A stretch of DNA of 64,000 nt from Nitriliruptoraceae bacterium (GCA_018401275.1 JAGYKW010000003.1:101366-165365); one strand, 5' to 3'; positions 17,219 through 26,866 are shown, counted from the first letter of the stretch. A program made the numbers and translations. Notes: generated by a model from the sequence alone, not told the origin.

Positions 17219-18046
17219 ATGACCGAGCAGCGCACGCCGGCCGCCGAGCTCGACTGCGTGTGCGTCCGCTACGGCTCCGTCGAGGCCCTCCACGACGTCA
17301 CGTTGCGCATCCCTCGCGGCGTCTCGGTCGCCGTCATCGGTCCCAACGGATCGGGCAAGTCCACGCTCCTCGGCGTGCTGTCCGGGCTCGTCCCCATCTC
17401 GAGCGGGTCGGCGCAGGTGCTCGGTGCGCCCGTCCCACCCCGCCACGGACGCGTCGCCCACGTGCTGCAGGAGACGCCCGTGCGGCCGGAGGTCGCGATG
17501 ACCGTCGCAGAGACGATCCGTCTCGGGACCTACGCCGAGCTCGGCCTGCTCCGCCGCCAGTCCGCAGCCACCAAGGAGCGGATGCGCGCCGCCGTCGAGC
17601 GGCTCGACATCGCGGACCTGCTGCAGCGCCAGCTGCTCGAGCTCTCCGGCGGGCAGCGCCAGCGGGTGCTCATCGCGCAGGGACTCATCCAGGACGCGGA
17701 GCTGCTGCTGCTCGACGAGCCGGTCGCCGGACTCGACGTCACCAGCCAGCGCATCATCCTCGACGTGATCGAGGCCGAGCGTGACCGCGGCCGCACCGTC
17801 ATCACCACGACCCACGACATCGGCTCGGCGTCACGCGCCGATCTCGTCGTGCTCGTCGCGACCGACGTCATCGCGTCCGGACCGCCCGAGGACGTCCTGA
17901 CCCCCGAGCATCTCGCGCGCGCGTTCGGCGGCCACCTGCACGTGCTCGCCGACGGCACGCTCGTGATCGACGACCCGGCGCACCACGGCACCCCGACCGC
18001 ACCACACGTCACGACGCTCGACCATCGCCACGCGCACGACGAGTGA
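17219..18046 (+). CDS. znuC: Zinc/manganese ABC importer ATPase (ZnuC family)
   Basis: This 275-residue ATPase has Walker A GPNGSGKST, the Q-loop VLQETPVRPEVAMTV, signature LSGGQRQRVLIAQGL, Walker B LLLLDEPVAGLDV and switch histidine in TTTHDIGSA. The His-rich tail (LDHRHAHDE) is common in metal importer ATPases. It should energise the ZnuB permease encoded divergently. The ATG at 17219 follows the Fur-type operator by 22 bp. Confidence 0.85.
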   Translation: MTEQRTPAAELDCVCVRYGSVEALHDVTLRIPRGVSVAVIGPNGSGKSTLLGVLSGLVPISSGSAQVLGAPVPPRHGRVAHVLQETPVRPEVAMTVAETIRLGTYAELGLLRRQSAATKERMRAAVERLDIADLLQRQLLELSGGQRQRVLIAQGLIQDAELLLLDEPVAGLDVTSQRIILDVIEAERDRGRTVITTTHDIGSASRADLVVLVATDVIASGPPEDVLTPEHLARAFGGHLHVLADGTLVIDDPAHHGTPTAPHVTTLDHRHAHDE

Positions 18047-18085
18047 GCGGCTCACGCGGTCAGCGGCCGCGGTCAGCGGGCCAGG

Positions 18086-18865
18086 TCAGCGGGCCAGGTC
18101 GACGACGAGCGGCGCATGGTCGGACGGCTTGTCCCCGGCCTCGTTGTTGCGGCGGGCCGTGCGGTCGACGGTCACCGACGTCACGCCGAGCCCTGCGACG
18201 TACGCGAGGTCGATGCGCAGCCCGTGACCGCGGTGGAACGCGCCCCCGCGGTAGTCCCACCAGGTGAACGCCTCGCCGTCGGGCAGCACCGCCCGCTGCG
18301 CATCGACCATGCCGAGCGCGACGATCGCTGCGAGCCCCGCCCGCTCCGGGGCCGTCACGTGCGTCGAACCCTCGGGGAACGCGGCCATGTCCCACACGTC
18401 CCGGTCCTCCGGCGCGACGTTGAAGTCGCCGGCGACCACGGTCGGCCCGTCGGCGCACAGCACCGCAAGCCGGTCGCGCATCGCGGCGAGGAAGTCCAGC
18501 TTGCGCGGGTACCACTCGCTGACGACCTCACGCCCGTTGGGGACGTAGACCGACGCGACGCGCACGCCGTCCACCGTCGCCTCGATCCAGCGCGCCTCCT
18601 CCGGGACGGGCCCACCGGGGAGGTCACGGACCACGTCGGTCACCTCGAGCCCGTCGCGCACGAGCAGCGCGACACCGTTCCAGCGCCCCTCGGAGGCCTC
18701 GACGGCCGAGTAGCCGACCTCGGCGAGCGCAGCGTGCGGGAACGCGTCAGCAGCGAGCTTCGTCTCCTGCAGGCACACGACGTCCGGCGCATGCGCCTCG
18801 AGGACCTCGGGCACGCGCGGCCAGCGGGCCTTGAGCGAGTTGACGTTCCACGTGATGAGGCGCAT
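18086..18865 (-). CDS. xthA: Exodeoxyribonuclease III
   Basis: This 259-residue protein has the family landmarks: TWNVNSLKAR at the start, CLQETKL (metal-binding Glu), SVYVPNG, VVAGDFNVAPEDRDVWD, RIDLAYV and the catalytic KPSDHAPLVVDL. It is an AP endonuclease and 3'-5' exonuclease in base excision repair. TAGCGT ends seven bases before the ATG, so the transcript may be leaderless. It is divergent from the MFS gene across a near-perfect palindrome. Confidence 0.93.
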   Translation of the reverse strand: MRLITWNVNSLKARWPRVPEVLEAHAPDVVCLQETKLAADAFPHAALAEVGYSAVEASEGRWNGVALLVRDGLEVTDVVRDLPGGPVPEEARWIEATVDGVRVASVYVPNGREVVSEWYPRKLDFLAAMRDRLAVLCADGPTVVAGDFNVAPEDRDVWDMAAFPEGSTHVTAPERAGLAAIVALGMVDAQRAVLPDGEAFTWWDYRGGAFHRGHGLRIDLAYVAGLGVTSVTVDRTARRNNEAGDKPSDHAPLVVDLAR

Positions 18866-18871
18866 GCCTCC

Positions 18872-18898
18872 GACGCTAGCCGCAGCGCGGCTAGCGTC
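18872..18898. promoter_or_regulatory. Palindrome carrying mirror-image -10 boxes between xthA and the MFS gene
   Basis: GACGCTAGCCGC and its exact reverse complement flank AGC. Each arm contains TAGCGT reading outwards, so it could serve as overlapping divergent promoters or as an operator for both genes. A 5' ORF chain (GTG 18903-TGA 18938; ATG 18938-TGA 18958) follows before the MFS start. Confidence 0.55.
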
Positions 18899-18954
18899 CG
18901 ACGTGCACCGACCCCGAGAGGATCTGATGCGGCCGTGATGCGGCGAGACGCGGC

Positions 18955-20217
18955 GTGAAGCGTGAGCTGCGCAGGCCGGGCTGGCTGACCACGCCCATCC
19001 TCGCCGTCTCCGGCCTGTCCATCGGCTCGGGGATCGCGCAGTTCGGGGTGACGGCCGTCATCGGCGATGTCGCGGGCGCCTTCGGCGAGGTCGGCAACGG
19101 CACCGACCTGACGTCCCAGATCGGGCTGCCCGCGACCACCGTCGGGCTCGCGCTCGCGCTGATCCGACTCACCTCGCTCGCTGCCCTGCCCGTCGCCGCG
19201 ATCGCGGACCGACGCGGGCGGCAGCGGGTGCTCGTCGCGCTGTCGGTCATCGGGCTCGGGCTGACCGTGTTCGCCGCGCTCGCCCCCAGCTTCTGGTGGT
19301 ACGTCGCGCTCGTCGCGCTCGCCCGACCGGCACTGTCCGGGGTGAACGCGGTCGCCGGCGTCGTCGCGAGCGAGGAGACGCGCACCAAGGACCGCTCGGC
19401 GGCGATCGCGCTCGTGACCGCCGCCTACGGGCTGGGCGCCGGACTGATCGTCGTCGGGCGGGCGGCTGCGGGGACGTTCGCGACCTTCCGTGTCGTGACG
19501 GCCGCGGCGATCGTGCCGCTGCTGCTGATGCCGCTGATCGTGCGCGGCACCCGGGAGCCACGCATCGCGCGCGGGCATCTGCGCGAGCACGGCATCCCCG
19601 GCGCGGTGCCGCGCGAGTACGTGCGCAGCGTCGCGGTGCTGAGCGTGCTGAGCGGCCTGATCGCGCTGGCCACCGGGCCCGCGTTCTCCTACCTGTTCGT
19701 GTACGGCGAGCGCGTCCTCGGCGTCGCGCCGGGTCTGCTCGCGCTGCTCGTCGTGCTCGCAGGGCCGGCCGGTCTCGTCGGCATCCTGCTCGGCCGGGCC
19801 GCCGCGGACCGGATCGGACGCAACGTCGCGGCCGGCGTCGCCATGGCCGGCACCGGCGCGGCGGTCGCGTGGGCCTACGGCGGGACGACCTACCAGCTCG
19901 CGGTCGGCTACCTGCTGGCGATCGCCTCGTCGAGCGCGTTCGCGCCACCGACCGGTGCTCTGGGCGCGGAGCTCGTCCCGACACGGATCCGCGCGACGCT
20001 CGCCGGCTGGATCACGTTCGCCGGGGTGCTCGGTGCCGTGATCGGCATCGCCGGCTTCGGCATCCTCGCGGACGCGACGGGCGGCTTCGACCGTGCCGCC
20101 CGCACGATCGGGATCGTCACCGCGATCACGTCCATCGGGTTCCTGCTCCTGCCCGAGACGCGCGACGTCGAGCTCGAGGACCTCGAGGACCCGGCCAGCG
20201 AGGACCCGGCCACCTGA
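18955..20217 (+). CDS. MFS transporter, substrate unknown
   Basis: This 420-residue protein has about twelve hydrophobic segments and the MFS loop motif AIADRRGRQRVLV between helices 2 and 3. A second copy, GRAAADRIGRNV, lies in the C-terminal half. PTRIRATLAGWITFAG near helix 11 resembles sugar-porter-like members. The C-terminal tail is acidic (ELEDLEDPASEDP). The GTG at 18955 overlaps a short upstream frame (GTGA). The substrate cannot be read from the sequence or context. Confidence 0.75.
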   Translation: MKRELRRPGWLTTPILAVSGLSIGSGIAQFGVTAVIGDVAGAFGEVGNGTDLTSQIGLPATTVGLALALIRLTSLAALPVAAIADRRGRQRVLVALSVIGLGLTVFAALAPSFWWYVALVALARPALSGVNAVAGVVASEETRTKDRSAAIALVTAAYGLGAGLIVVGRAAAGTFATFRVVTAAAIVPLLLMPLIVRGTREPRIARGHLREHGIPGAVPREYVRSVAVLSVLSGLIALATGPAFSYLFVYGERVLGVAPGLLALLVVLAGPAGLVGILLGRAAADRIGRNVAAGVAMAGTGAAVAWAYGGTTYQLAVGYLLAIASSSAFAPPTGALGAELVPTRIRATLAGWITFAGVLGAVIGIAGFGILADATGGFDRAARTIGIVTAITSIGFLLLPETRDVELEDLEDPASEDPAT

Positions 20218-20245
20218 ACGGTCCGGCTCAGCGGCCCGACGGGGC

Positions 20246-23200
20246 TCAGCCGCGCCTGCGGGGCGGCGGGAGCAGCTCGACGAGGGTGGCCGACGCCCAG
20301 GCGATGAGATCGGTCGGTCGCGGTCTCGGGAGCGGGATCGTCAGCAGGTGCGACGCCGGACGCAGCTCGGCCCCGGGGTGGAGCCGCTGGAGGCGCACCT
20401 GCGCCGACTCGGGCAGCTCGACCGGCTGGACGCGCAGGCGGTCCCCGCGCGCGACGACCAGCTCCTCGATGCCCCACCGGGCGAGCAGCACCTTGAGCGC
20501 GGCCAGCGCGGTCAGACGGCCCGCGGGCTCCGGCAGCGGACCGAACCGGTCGAGCAGCTCCGCCTCGAGCGCGCGCACACCGTCCGCGTCGCGCACCGCG
20601 GCGAGCCGGCGGTACAGGTCGAGACGCGTGTCGCTGTCAGCCACGTAGTCCTGCGGCAGGTGCGCGTCGACGGGCAGCTCGACTCGGATCTCCTGCTCGA
20701 CGGGGATCGGTTCGCCGCCCAGGCGGGCGAGCTCCTCCTTGAGCAGCTGCGTGTACGCGTCGAAGCCGATGGCCGCGACCTGGCCGGACTGCTCGGCGCC
20801 GATGACCGCACCCGCACCGCGCAGCTCGAGGTCGCGCATCGCGATGGCGAGTCCGGACCCCAGCCGGCTGCGCTCGGCGATCGTCGCGAGCCGCTCGTGC
20901 GCCTGCTCCGTCATCGAGGCGTCGGGCGGGAACAGCAGGTAGGCGTAGCCGCGTTCGCTGGAGCGTCCGACGCGACCACGCAGCTGGTGCATCTGCCCGA
21001 GCCCGAGCAGGTCCGCACGTTCGACGATGAGCGTGTTCGCGTTGGGGATGTCGAGCCCGGACTCGATGATGGTGGTGCAGACGAGCACGTCGATGTCACG
21101 CTCCCAGAAGCGCAGCATGACCTTCTCGAGCGACCGCTCGTCCATCTGCCCGTGCGCGACCCCGACGCGGGCGTCGGGCACGAGCCGCAGGATGCCGTCC
21201 GCCGCCTCGTCGATCGTGTCGACCTGGTTGTGCACGTAGAAGACCTGGCCGTCGCGCAGGAGCTCGCGCCGGATGGCCAGCTCGATCTGGCGCTCCTCGA
21301 AGGGCTGCACGATGGTGACGACGGGCTGACGGTCCTCCGGCGGCGTCTCGATGACGGAGAGGTCGCGGATCCCTGACAGGGCCATCTCGAGCGTGCGCGG
21401 GATCGGTGTCGCCGACATCGTCAGCACGTCGACCGCGGCGCGCAGGTGCTTGAGCCGCTCCTTGTGCGCGACGCCGAAGCGCTGCTCCTCGTCGACGATG
21501 ACGAGGCCGAGGTCGTGGAAGCGCACCGACGGGGCCAGCAGCGCGTGGGTGCCGATGACGATGTCGATGGTCCCGTCGGCGACCCCGTCGAGCACGGCCC
21601 GACGCTCGACGTCGGGGACGAAGCGGCTGACCACCCCGATGCGCACCGGGAAGCCGGAGAAGCGCTCGCGGAACGTCTCCGCATGCTGCTGCGCGAGGAT
21701 CGTCGTGGGCACGAGCACGGCGACCTGCGCACCGTCGAACACGGCCTTGCCGGCCGCGCGCACCGCGACCTCGGTCTTGCCGAACCCGACGTCGCCGGCG
21801 AGCAGGCGGTCCATGGGGAGCGGCGCCTCCATGTCGCGCTTGATCTCCTCGACGACGGTCAGCTGGTCGACGGTCTCCACGTGCTGGAACGCGTCCTCGA
21901 GCTCCCTCTGCAGCTCGCCGTCCGGAGCGGCCGCGCGGCCCGGTGCGTGCAGGCGCGCCGTGTACAGCCGCACCAGGTCCGCCGCGAGCTCGGCCGCCGC
22001 CCCGCGCGCCTTGCTGCGTGCGCGCTCCCACTGCGCGCCGCCGAGGCGCATGACGGTGGGCTCGTCGCCGCCGCGGTAACGGGTGAGCGCGTCGACCTGG
22101 TCCGACGGCACGAACAGCGTGTCGCCACCGTGGTACTCGACGACGACGTAGTCACGCTTGACGCTGCGGCCGTCGAGGCCCTCCGATGCGCGGGTGACCA
22201 TCCCGCGGAAGATCCCGACGCCATGCGTGCGGTGCACGACCGCGTCACCGTCGGACAGCGAGACGACCGCATCGGCCGCACGCATGCGCGTCCCGAGGCG
22301 ACGGCTCGCGCGGCGGCGGCGCGGACCGAACACGTCCGTCGTCGCGAGCAGCGCGACACCGAGCGATGGCGCGTCGAACCCGGCGGGCAGGCGCGACACG
22401 ACGACCTCGACGCGCGCACCCTGAGGCCGCGCCGGCAGCGCATCGAGCGCGTCGGCGGCGACCCCGTGCTCGCGCAGCACGTCGACGACGCGCCGCGCAG
22501 GGCCGTCGGCGTCGACGCTGACGACGACGCGTCTCCCGTCGGCGAGCAGCGCACGCACCCGGGTCGCGAGCGCGTCCACGTCGCCGCGCAGCGAGTCCCA
22601 CGGTGCGACGTCGAGCGTCTCGTCCCCGGCGCTCGCGAACGGGCCGACGCGCCAGACCGCTCCCCCGCGCTGTGCGACGGTGCGCGTGAGCTCGTCGGGC
22701 TGCGCGAACGACACGGTCGCACGCTCGCCCCCCAGCTGCCACGTCACCTCGGCCAGCCCCTCGGCCTCGGCGAGGATGGTGCGTGCGCGCTCGTCGCAGC
22801 GCACGGGATCGACCAGCAGCAGGCCGGCACCGGCCGGCATCAGCCCGGCGAGCAGCGTGGCGTCACCGCGCAGCGCGAGCGCGAGCGACTCCGCGCCCTC
22901 GACGGTGCGTCCCTCAGCCAGCGCGATGAGCGCCTCGGTGTGCGCCGGCGCGTCAGCGACAGCGGCGCGAGCGAGCGCGACGAGCTCCGCGTCGGCGACG
23001 AGCTCGCGCGCAGGATCGATGCGGACGCGGTCGACCGGCCCGAGGGAGCGCTGGTCCCCGACTCCGAAGGCCCGCAGGCCGTCGATCTCGTCCCCGAACC
23101 ATTCGATGCGCACCGCGAGCTCGGCGGCCGCCGGGAACACGTCGAGGATCCCGCCGCGGACCGCGAACTGGCCGCGCGACTCGACGTGGGGCAGTCGTTC

Positions 23201-23746
23201 GTAGCCGAGCGCCACGAGCTGCTCGACGACACGGTCGAGCACGGCCGGTCCGAGCGCGAGCTCGAGCGGACGACGCTGCGCGACCCGCGGGTCCATCGGC
23301 TGCAGGGCCGCACGGACCGGTGCGACGACGGCGAGCAGCGGCTCGTCGTGCGCTTCGGGGTGGGCGAGACGGTCCACGACGGCCAGGCGTCGCCCGACGG
23401 TCGCGGGCTGGGGCGAGAGCCGCTCACTGGGCAGCGTCCCCCAGGCGGGGAAGACCTCGACGCGTCCCTCGCCGAGCACGGCGGAGAGCGCGTCGGCCAT
23501 CGCGCGCGCGTCCGCACTGCGCGGGGTCACGACGAGCAGCGGCCGTGCCCGCTCGGCGAGCAGCGCAGCGACGATCGGGTGCGCGACGTGCGGCGCGACG
23601 AGGGCCTCGTCGATCCCGACGGCGTCCCACTCGGCACGCGCCGGACGCAGCACGGCCGCGAGCGGACCGACCGCGAGGCCCGGGTCGAGGACGTCGTCGA
23701 CGTCCGCCGGCGGCCGGGCCGCGGCCGGACGGTCCGCGCCGCTCAC
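20246..23746 (-). CDS. mfd: Mfd, transcription-repair coupling factor
   Basis: This 1166-residue protein is of normal family length. It has an N-terminal UvrB-like region, an RNA-polymerase-interaction region with DYVVVEYHGGDTLFVP, and a RecG-like translocase. The translocase shows Walker A LLAGDVGFGKTEVAVRA, DEEQRFGVAHKERLK, MSATPIPRTLEMAL, QMDERSLEKVM and QLRGRVGRS. The TRCF C-terminal domain closes the protein. It removes stalled RNA polymerase at DNA lesions and recruits UvrA. The GTG at 23746 overlaps the DUF4191 stop (GTGA), so it is coupled to the upstream genes. Confidence 0.97.
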   Translation of the reverse strand: MSGADRPAAARPPADVDDVLDPGLAVGPLAAVLRPARAEWDAVGIDEALVAPHVAHPIVAALLAERARPLLVVTPRSADARAMADALSAVLGEGRVEVFPAWGTLPSERLSPQPATVGRRLAVVDRLAHPEAHDEPLLAVVAPVRAALQPMDPRVAQRRPLELALGPAVLDRVVEQLVALGYERLPHVESRGQFAVRGGILDVFPAAAELAVRIEWFGDEIDGLRAFGVGDQRSLGPVDRVRIDPARELVADAELVALARAAVADAPAHTEALIALAEGRTVEGAESLALALRGDATLLAGLMPAGAGLLLVDPVRCDERARTILAEAEGLAEVTWQLGGERATVSFAQPDELTRTVAQRGGAVWRVGPFASAGDETLDVAPWDSLRGDVDALATRVRALLADGRRVVVSVDADGPARRVVDVLREHGVAADALDALPARPQGARVEVVVSRLPAGFDAPSLGVALLATTDVFGPRRRRASRRLGTRMRAADAVVSLSDGDAVVHRTHGVGIFRGMVTRASEGLDGRSVKRDYVVVEYHGGDTLFVPSDQVDALTRYRGGDEPTVMRLGGAQWERARSKARGAAAELAADLVRLYTARLHAPGRAAAPDGELQRELEDAFQHVETVDQLTVVEEIKRDMEAPLPMDRLLAGDVGFGKTEVAVRAAGKAVFDGAQVAVLVPTTILAQQHAETFRERFSGFPVRIGVVSRFVPDVERRAVLDGVADGTIDIVIGTHALLAPSVRFHDLGLVIVDEEQRFGVAHKERLKHLRAAVDVLTMSATPIPRTLEMALSGIRDLSVIETPPEDRQPVVTIVQPFEERQIELAIRRELLRDGQVFYVHNQVDTIDEAADGILRLVPDARVGVAHGQMDERSLEKVMLRFWERDIDVLVCTTIIESGLDIPNANTLIVERADLLGLGQMHQLRGRVGRSSERGYAYLLFPPDASMTEQAHERLATIAERSRLGSGLAIAMRDLELRGAGAVIGAEQSGQVAAIGFDAYTQLLKEELARLGGEPIPVEQEIRVELPVDAHLPQDYVADSDTRLDLYRRLAAVRDADGVRALEAELLDRFGPLPEPAGRLTALAALKVLLARWGIEELVVARGDRLRVQPVELPESAQVRLQRLHPGAELRPASHLLTIPLPRPRPTDLIAWASATLVELLPPPRRRG

Positions 23747-24390
23747 CTCGACTTGGGGCGACCCCGCCGCACCGCGGTCGGGTCGATGCCGCCCGGGATG
23801 GGCAGCGCACGGGTCAGCGGCTTGAGGCGACGCTCGAGCTTCGCCACGTCCTTGCGGCGCAGCTTCGCGGGCAGCTTGGTGACCCGCGCCTGCAGCTTCG
23901 CGAGCGGCACCAGGTCCTCACCGTCACCGACGACGAGCGTGTGGATCGGGACGTCGCCCACGGCGCGCGACAGGCGCTTGCGCTCCTGGGCGAGCAGGCC
24001 CTTCACGCGCTGCGCCGCACCCTCACCGACGAGCACGACGCCGGGCCGTCCGACGACCCGGTGCACGAGGTCCTGCTTGCCGTTCATGGCGACGGCGGGC
24101 GTCACGAACCATGCACCGCGCATCTGCTGGAGGACGGCCGCCGCCGCACCGAGCTGTCCCTCGATCGCGCCGTACATCGCGCGCCGGGCTCGGATGTTGA
24201 AGACGATGAGCGCCGCGAGGACACCCGTCAGCAGCGCCATCGGGACGATGGCCCACAGCGACAGCAGGAACCCGACGCCACCGCCCAGCGCGAGCCCGCC
24301 GGCGGCGGCGAGGATGATCCAACCGGCCGCCTTCGGGTCCAGCGTGCGGAGCTGACGCCAGACCTCGGCCAGGTTCCGGAACCTCTCCAT
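23743..24390 (-). CDS. DUF4191 membrane protein
   Basis: This 215-residue protein has two membrane segments (about 24-40 and 43-65) and a cytosolic basic domain (GRPGVVLVGEGAAQRVKGLLAQERKRLSR, split in the family by similar motifs). It matches the actinobacterial DUF4191 family, whose function is unknown. Its start overlaps the pth stop by one base (TGATG) and its stop overlaps mfd. Confidence 0.75.
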   Translation of the reverse strand: MERFRNLAEVWRQLRTLDPKAAGWIILAAAGGLALGGGVGFLLSLWAIVPMALLTGVLAALIVFNIRARRAMYGAIEGQLGAAAAVLQQMRGAWFVTPAVAMNGKQDLVHRVVGRPGVVLVGEGAAQRVKGLLAQERKRLSRAVGDVPIHTLVVGDGEDLVPLAKLQARVTKLPAKLRRKDVAKLERRLKPLTRALPIPGGIDPTAVRRGRPKSR

Positions 24391-24995
24391 CAGCGGTCCT
24401 CCTCGGAGCTCGTGGCCGTCCGGCCGTGGTAGCGGTTCTGCGTCGCCTCGAGCCCCTCGGTGAGGAGCGTGGACACCGCCTCGGCAGCGGTGGTGAGCAC
24501 CGTAGCGACGACCCCGCGTTCTCCGGCCGAGAACGGCCGCAGCACGTGGTCGGCGGCCGGCGAGTTCCCCGGCGGGCGTCCGACGCCGACCCGGACCCGC
24601 AGGTAGTCGGTCGTCCCGAGCGCCCGGTCGAGGTCACGCAGGCCGTTGTGGCCGCCCGGCCCTCCGCCCCGCTTGAACCGCAGTTCGCCGAGCGGGACGT
24701 CCAGGTCGTCGTGACACACGATGATGCGTGCTGCAGGGATCCGGTACCAGCCGGCAGCACGCTGGACCGGTCCGCCCGACACGTTCATGAACGACTCCGG
24801 GACGGCCAGCACGACGCTCGCGCCACCGAGCCGGAGCTCTGCGGTCCGGCAGCCGGCCCGACGGTTGCGCGACAGCGTGGCGCGCCCGTCGGCGGCGAGC
24901 ACCTCGATGAGCTCCGCCCCGACGTTGTGCCGCGTGCCCGCATACTCGGCTGGCGGGTTGCCGAGCCCGGCGACCAGCCAGCGCCCGTCGGTCAC
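24390..24995 (-). CDS. pth: Peptidyl-tRNA hydrolase
   Basis: This 201-residue protein has WLVAGLGNPPAEYAGTRHNVG (catalytic His in RHNVG), PESFMNVSG, VCHDDLDVPLGELRFKRGGG and GGHNGLRDL. It recycles peptidyl-tRNA released during translation. The GTG at 24995 overlaps the rplY stop. The pair ribosomal L25 and Pth, both acting in translation, is a common gene order. Confidence 0.95.
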   Translation of the reverse strand: MTDGRWLVAGLGNPPAEYAGTRHNVGAELIEVLAADGRATLSRNRRAGCRTAELRLGGASVVLAVPESFMNVSGGPVQRAAGWYRIPAARIIVCHDDLDVPLGELRFKRGGGPGGHNGLRDLDRALGTTDYLRVRVGVGRPPGNSPAADHVLRPFSAGERGVVATVLTTAAEAVSTLLTEGLEATQNRYHGRTATSSEEDR

Positions 24996-25642
24996 GCCGC
25001 GGCGTCGCCGTCAGCTGCACCCTCGGTCGCGGCGGCCGCGGTCGCGTCACCCTCCTCCGCGTCCTCGGTGGCACCGCCACCGGTCGGCGCGGTGATCGTG
25101 ACGATGACACGGTCGGCGTCGTCGGCGATGTCCGCGCCTTCGGGGAGCATGGGGATGATGTCGCCAAGACGCTTCACGTCACCGATGGCCATACCCGCGA
25201 CCGAGAGCTCGATGAAGTCCGGCGTGTCGAGCGGTCGGACCTGGATCGGCACGGCGTGACGCACGTGGTTGAGGTAGCCCCCGTCACGCGCGACGTCGTC
25301 GACGTCGACCAGGTGGATCGGGACGTCGACCTCGATGCGCGCGTTGCGGTCGACGGCGACGAAGTCGACGTGGAGCGTGTCGCGCCGCAGCGCATGACGC
25401 TGCAGGTCACGCACGACGACCAGGGTCGACGCACCCTCGATGTCGAGCGCGATGAGCGCGTTGCGTCCGGCCGGCCCGTGCAGCGCGTGGTAGAGCTCGC
25501 GGTCGTCGACGCTGACCGCGGTCGGCTCGACCGCGAAGCCGTAGAGGATCGCCGGGACGCGGCCCGAGCGGCGGAGGCGGTTCGTCTCGCCCTTGCCGGC
25601 GGCTGCGCGCGGCTGAGCGGTGAGCTTGACCTGCTTCGACAA
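24992..25642 (-). CDS. rplY: 50S ribosomal protein L25 / general stress protein Ctc
   Basis: The L25 5S-rRNA-binding domain (about 1-90) includes GETNRLRRSGRVPAILYG and HALRRDTLHVDFV. The TL5-type C-terminal beta domain (about 95-185) and an acidic Ala-rich tail follow. The TTG at 25642 is supported by AGGAG seven bases upstream; the longer open frame is unlikely. It binds 5S rRNA in the large subunit. Confidence 0.92.
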   Translation of the reverse strand: MSKQVKLTAQPRAAAGKGETNRLRRSGRVPAILYGFAVEPTAVSVDDRELYHALHGPAGRNALIALDIEGASTLVVVRDLQRHALRRDTLHVDFVAVDRNARIEVDVPIHLVDVDDVARDGGYLNHVRHAVPIQVRPLDTPDFIELSVAGMAIGDVKRLGDIIPMLPEGADIADDADRVIVTITAPTGGGATEDAEEGDATAAAATEGAADGDAAA

Positions 25643-25842
25643 CGGAGTGCTCCTGCTGGAAGGTCCCCGGCGTGGGTCGGTCACCCGTGAGGCGGCGAGG
25701 TGTCACGTGGGGTGCCGGTGCGGTCGCACGCGCGGTCCGGGCCGGTTCGGCGGGACGACGCGACGACGAGGCGTGCGGCGCCGCAGATGCTACCGGCGCT
25801 GGACAGGCCCCGGCAACCGCCCCAGGATGCGAGCCGGGATTG

Positions 25843-25880
25843 CAGGCCGGGATGCGTGCAGGGATACAGGCCGGGATGCG
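25843..25880. repeat. 14-bp direct repeat between rplY and prs
   Basis: CAGGCCGGGATGCG occurs at 25843-25856 and 25867-25880, with degenerate copies to the left. It fills the end of the 240-bp gap next to the prs stop. No gene is seen in this gap. Confidence 0.75.
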
Positions 25881-25882
25881 GC

Positions 25883-26866
25883 TCAGACGTTCTCGCCGCG
25901 GAAGATCTCGGACACCGACTCGTCCTCGAACACGGCCCGCAGGGCGGACGCGAGGATCGGGGCGATGGAGAGGACGACGAGCTTGTCCATCTGGATGTCG
26001 GGCGGCAGCGGGATCGTGTTGGTCACGACGACCCGCTCGATGACGCTGTTGTTGAGCCGCTCGATGGCCGGGCCGGAGAACAGTGGGTGCGTCGCGCAGG
26101 CGATGACGCGCTCGGCGCCACGCTCCATCAGCAGCGCTGCGGCGCCGACGATCGTCCCGGCGGTGTCGATCATGTCGTCGATGAGCACGGCCGTGCGACC
26201 CTCCACGTCACCGATGACGTCGAGGGTCTCCGCGACGTTGTGGCGCGTGGGGTCACGACGCTTGTGCAGGATGGCGATCGGCGCACCGAGGTGGCCCGCG
26301 AACTTCTCCGTGAGCCGCACGCGACCGGCGTCCGGGGAGACGATGACCCGCCGGTTCGGGTCGGTGTTCTCGGTGATCCACTGCTCGAGCAGCGGCAGCG
26401 CCGTGAGGTGGTCGAAGGGGTTCTTGAAGAAGCCCTGGATCTGGCCCGTGTGCAGGTCGACCGACATGATGCGGTCGACGCCGACCGCCTCGTACAGGTC
26501 CGCGATCATGCGGGCCGCGATCGCCTCGCGCGCGCGTGCCTTCTTGTCCGAGCGCGAGTACCCGTAGTACGGGATGACGGCGACCGTGCGCTTGGCCGAC
26601 GCCCGCTTGAGCGCGTCGAGCATCACGAGCTGCTCGATGATGAGGTCGTTGATGCTCATCCCGGGCATCGAGAGGTGCGACTGGAGGACGAACACGTCCG
26701 CGCCGCGGACCGACTCCTCGAAGCGGGCGTACAGCTCGCCGTTGGAGAACTTCGAGAGCTGGACGTCACCGACGCGCATCCCGAGATGGTCCGCGACCTC
26801 GCGCGCGAGCTCCTCGTACGAGGACCCGGCGAAGATCATCATGCGCTTCTTGGTGACGAGCTCCAT
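25883..26866 (-). CDS. prs: Ribose-phosphate pyrophosphokinase
   Basis: This 327-residue protein has FSNGELYARFEESVRG, the flexible-loop region YYGYSRSDKKARAREAI, the metal-binding VDLHTGQIQGFF, and the PRPP loop VLIDDMIDTAGTI. It makes PRPP from ribose 5-phosphate and ATP for nucleotide, histidine and tryptophan synthesis. The ATG at 26866 is preceded by AGGGGAG. It lies 47 bp downstream of glmU, the usual glmU-prs order. Confidence 0.96.
   Translation of the reverse strand: MELVTKKRMMIFAGSSYEELAREVADHLGMRVGDVQLSKFSNGELYARFEESVRGADVFVLQSHLSMPGMSINDLIIEQLVMLDALKRASAKRTVAVIPYYGYSRSDKKARAREAIAARMIADLYEAVGVDRIMSVDLHTGQIQGFFKNPFDHLTALPLLEQWITENTDPNRRVIVSPDAGRVRLTEKFAGHLGAPIAILHKRRDPTRHNVAETLDVIGDVEGRTAVLIDDMIDTAGTIVGAAALLMERGAERVIACATHPLFSGPAIERLNNSVIERVVVTNTIPLPPDIQMDKLVVLSIAPILASALRAVFEDESVSEIFRGENV

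Noticed and set aside
21446..24355. A 969-codon open frame on the plus strand
   Set aside because: Antisense to mfd, DUF4191 and the ends of pth; composition is that of a shadow frame.
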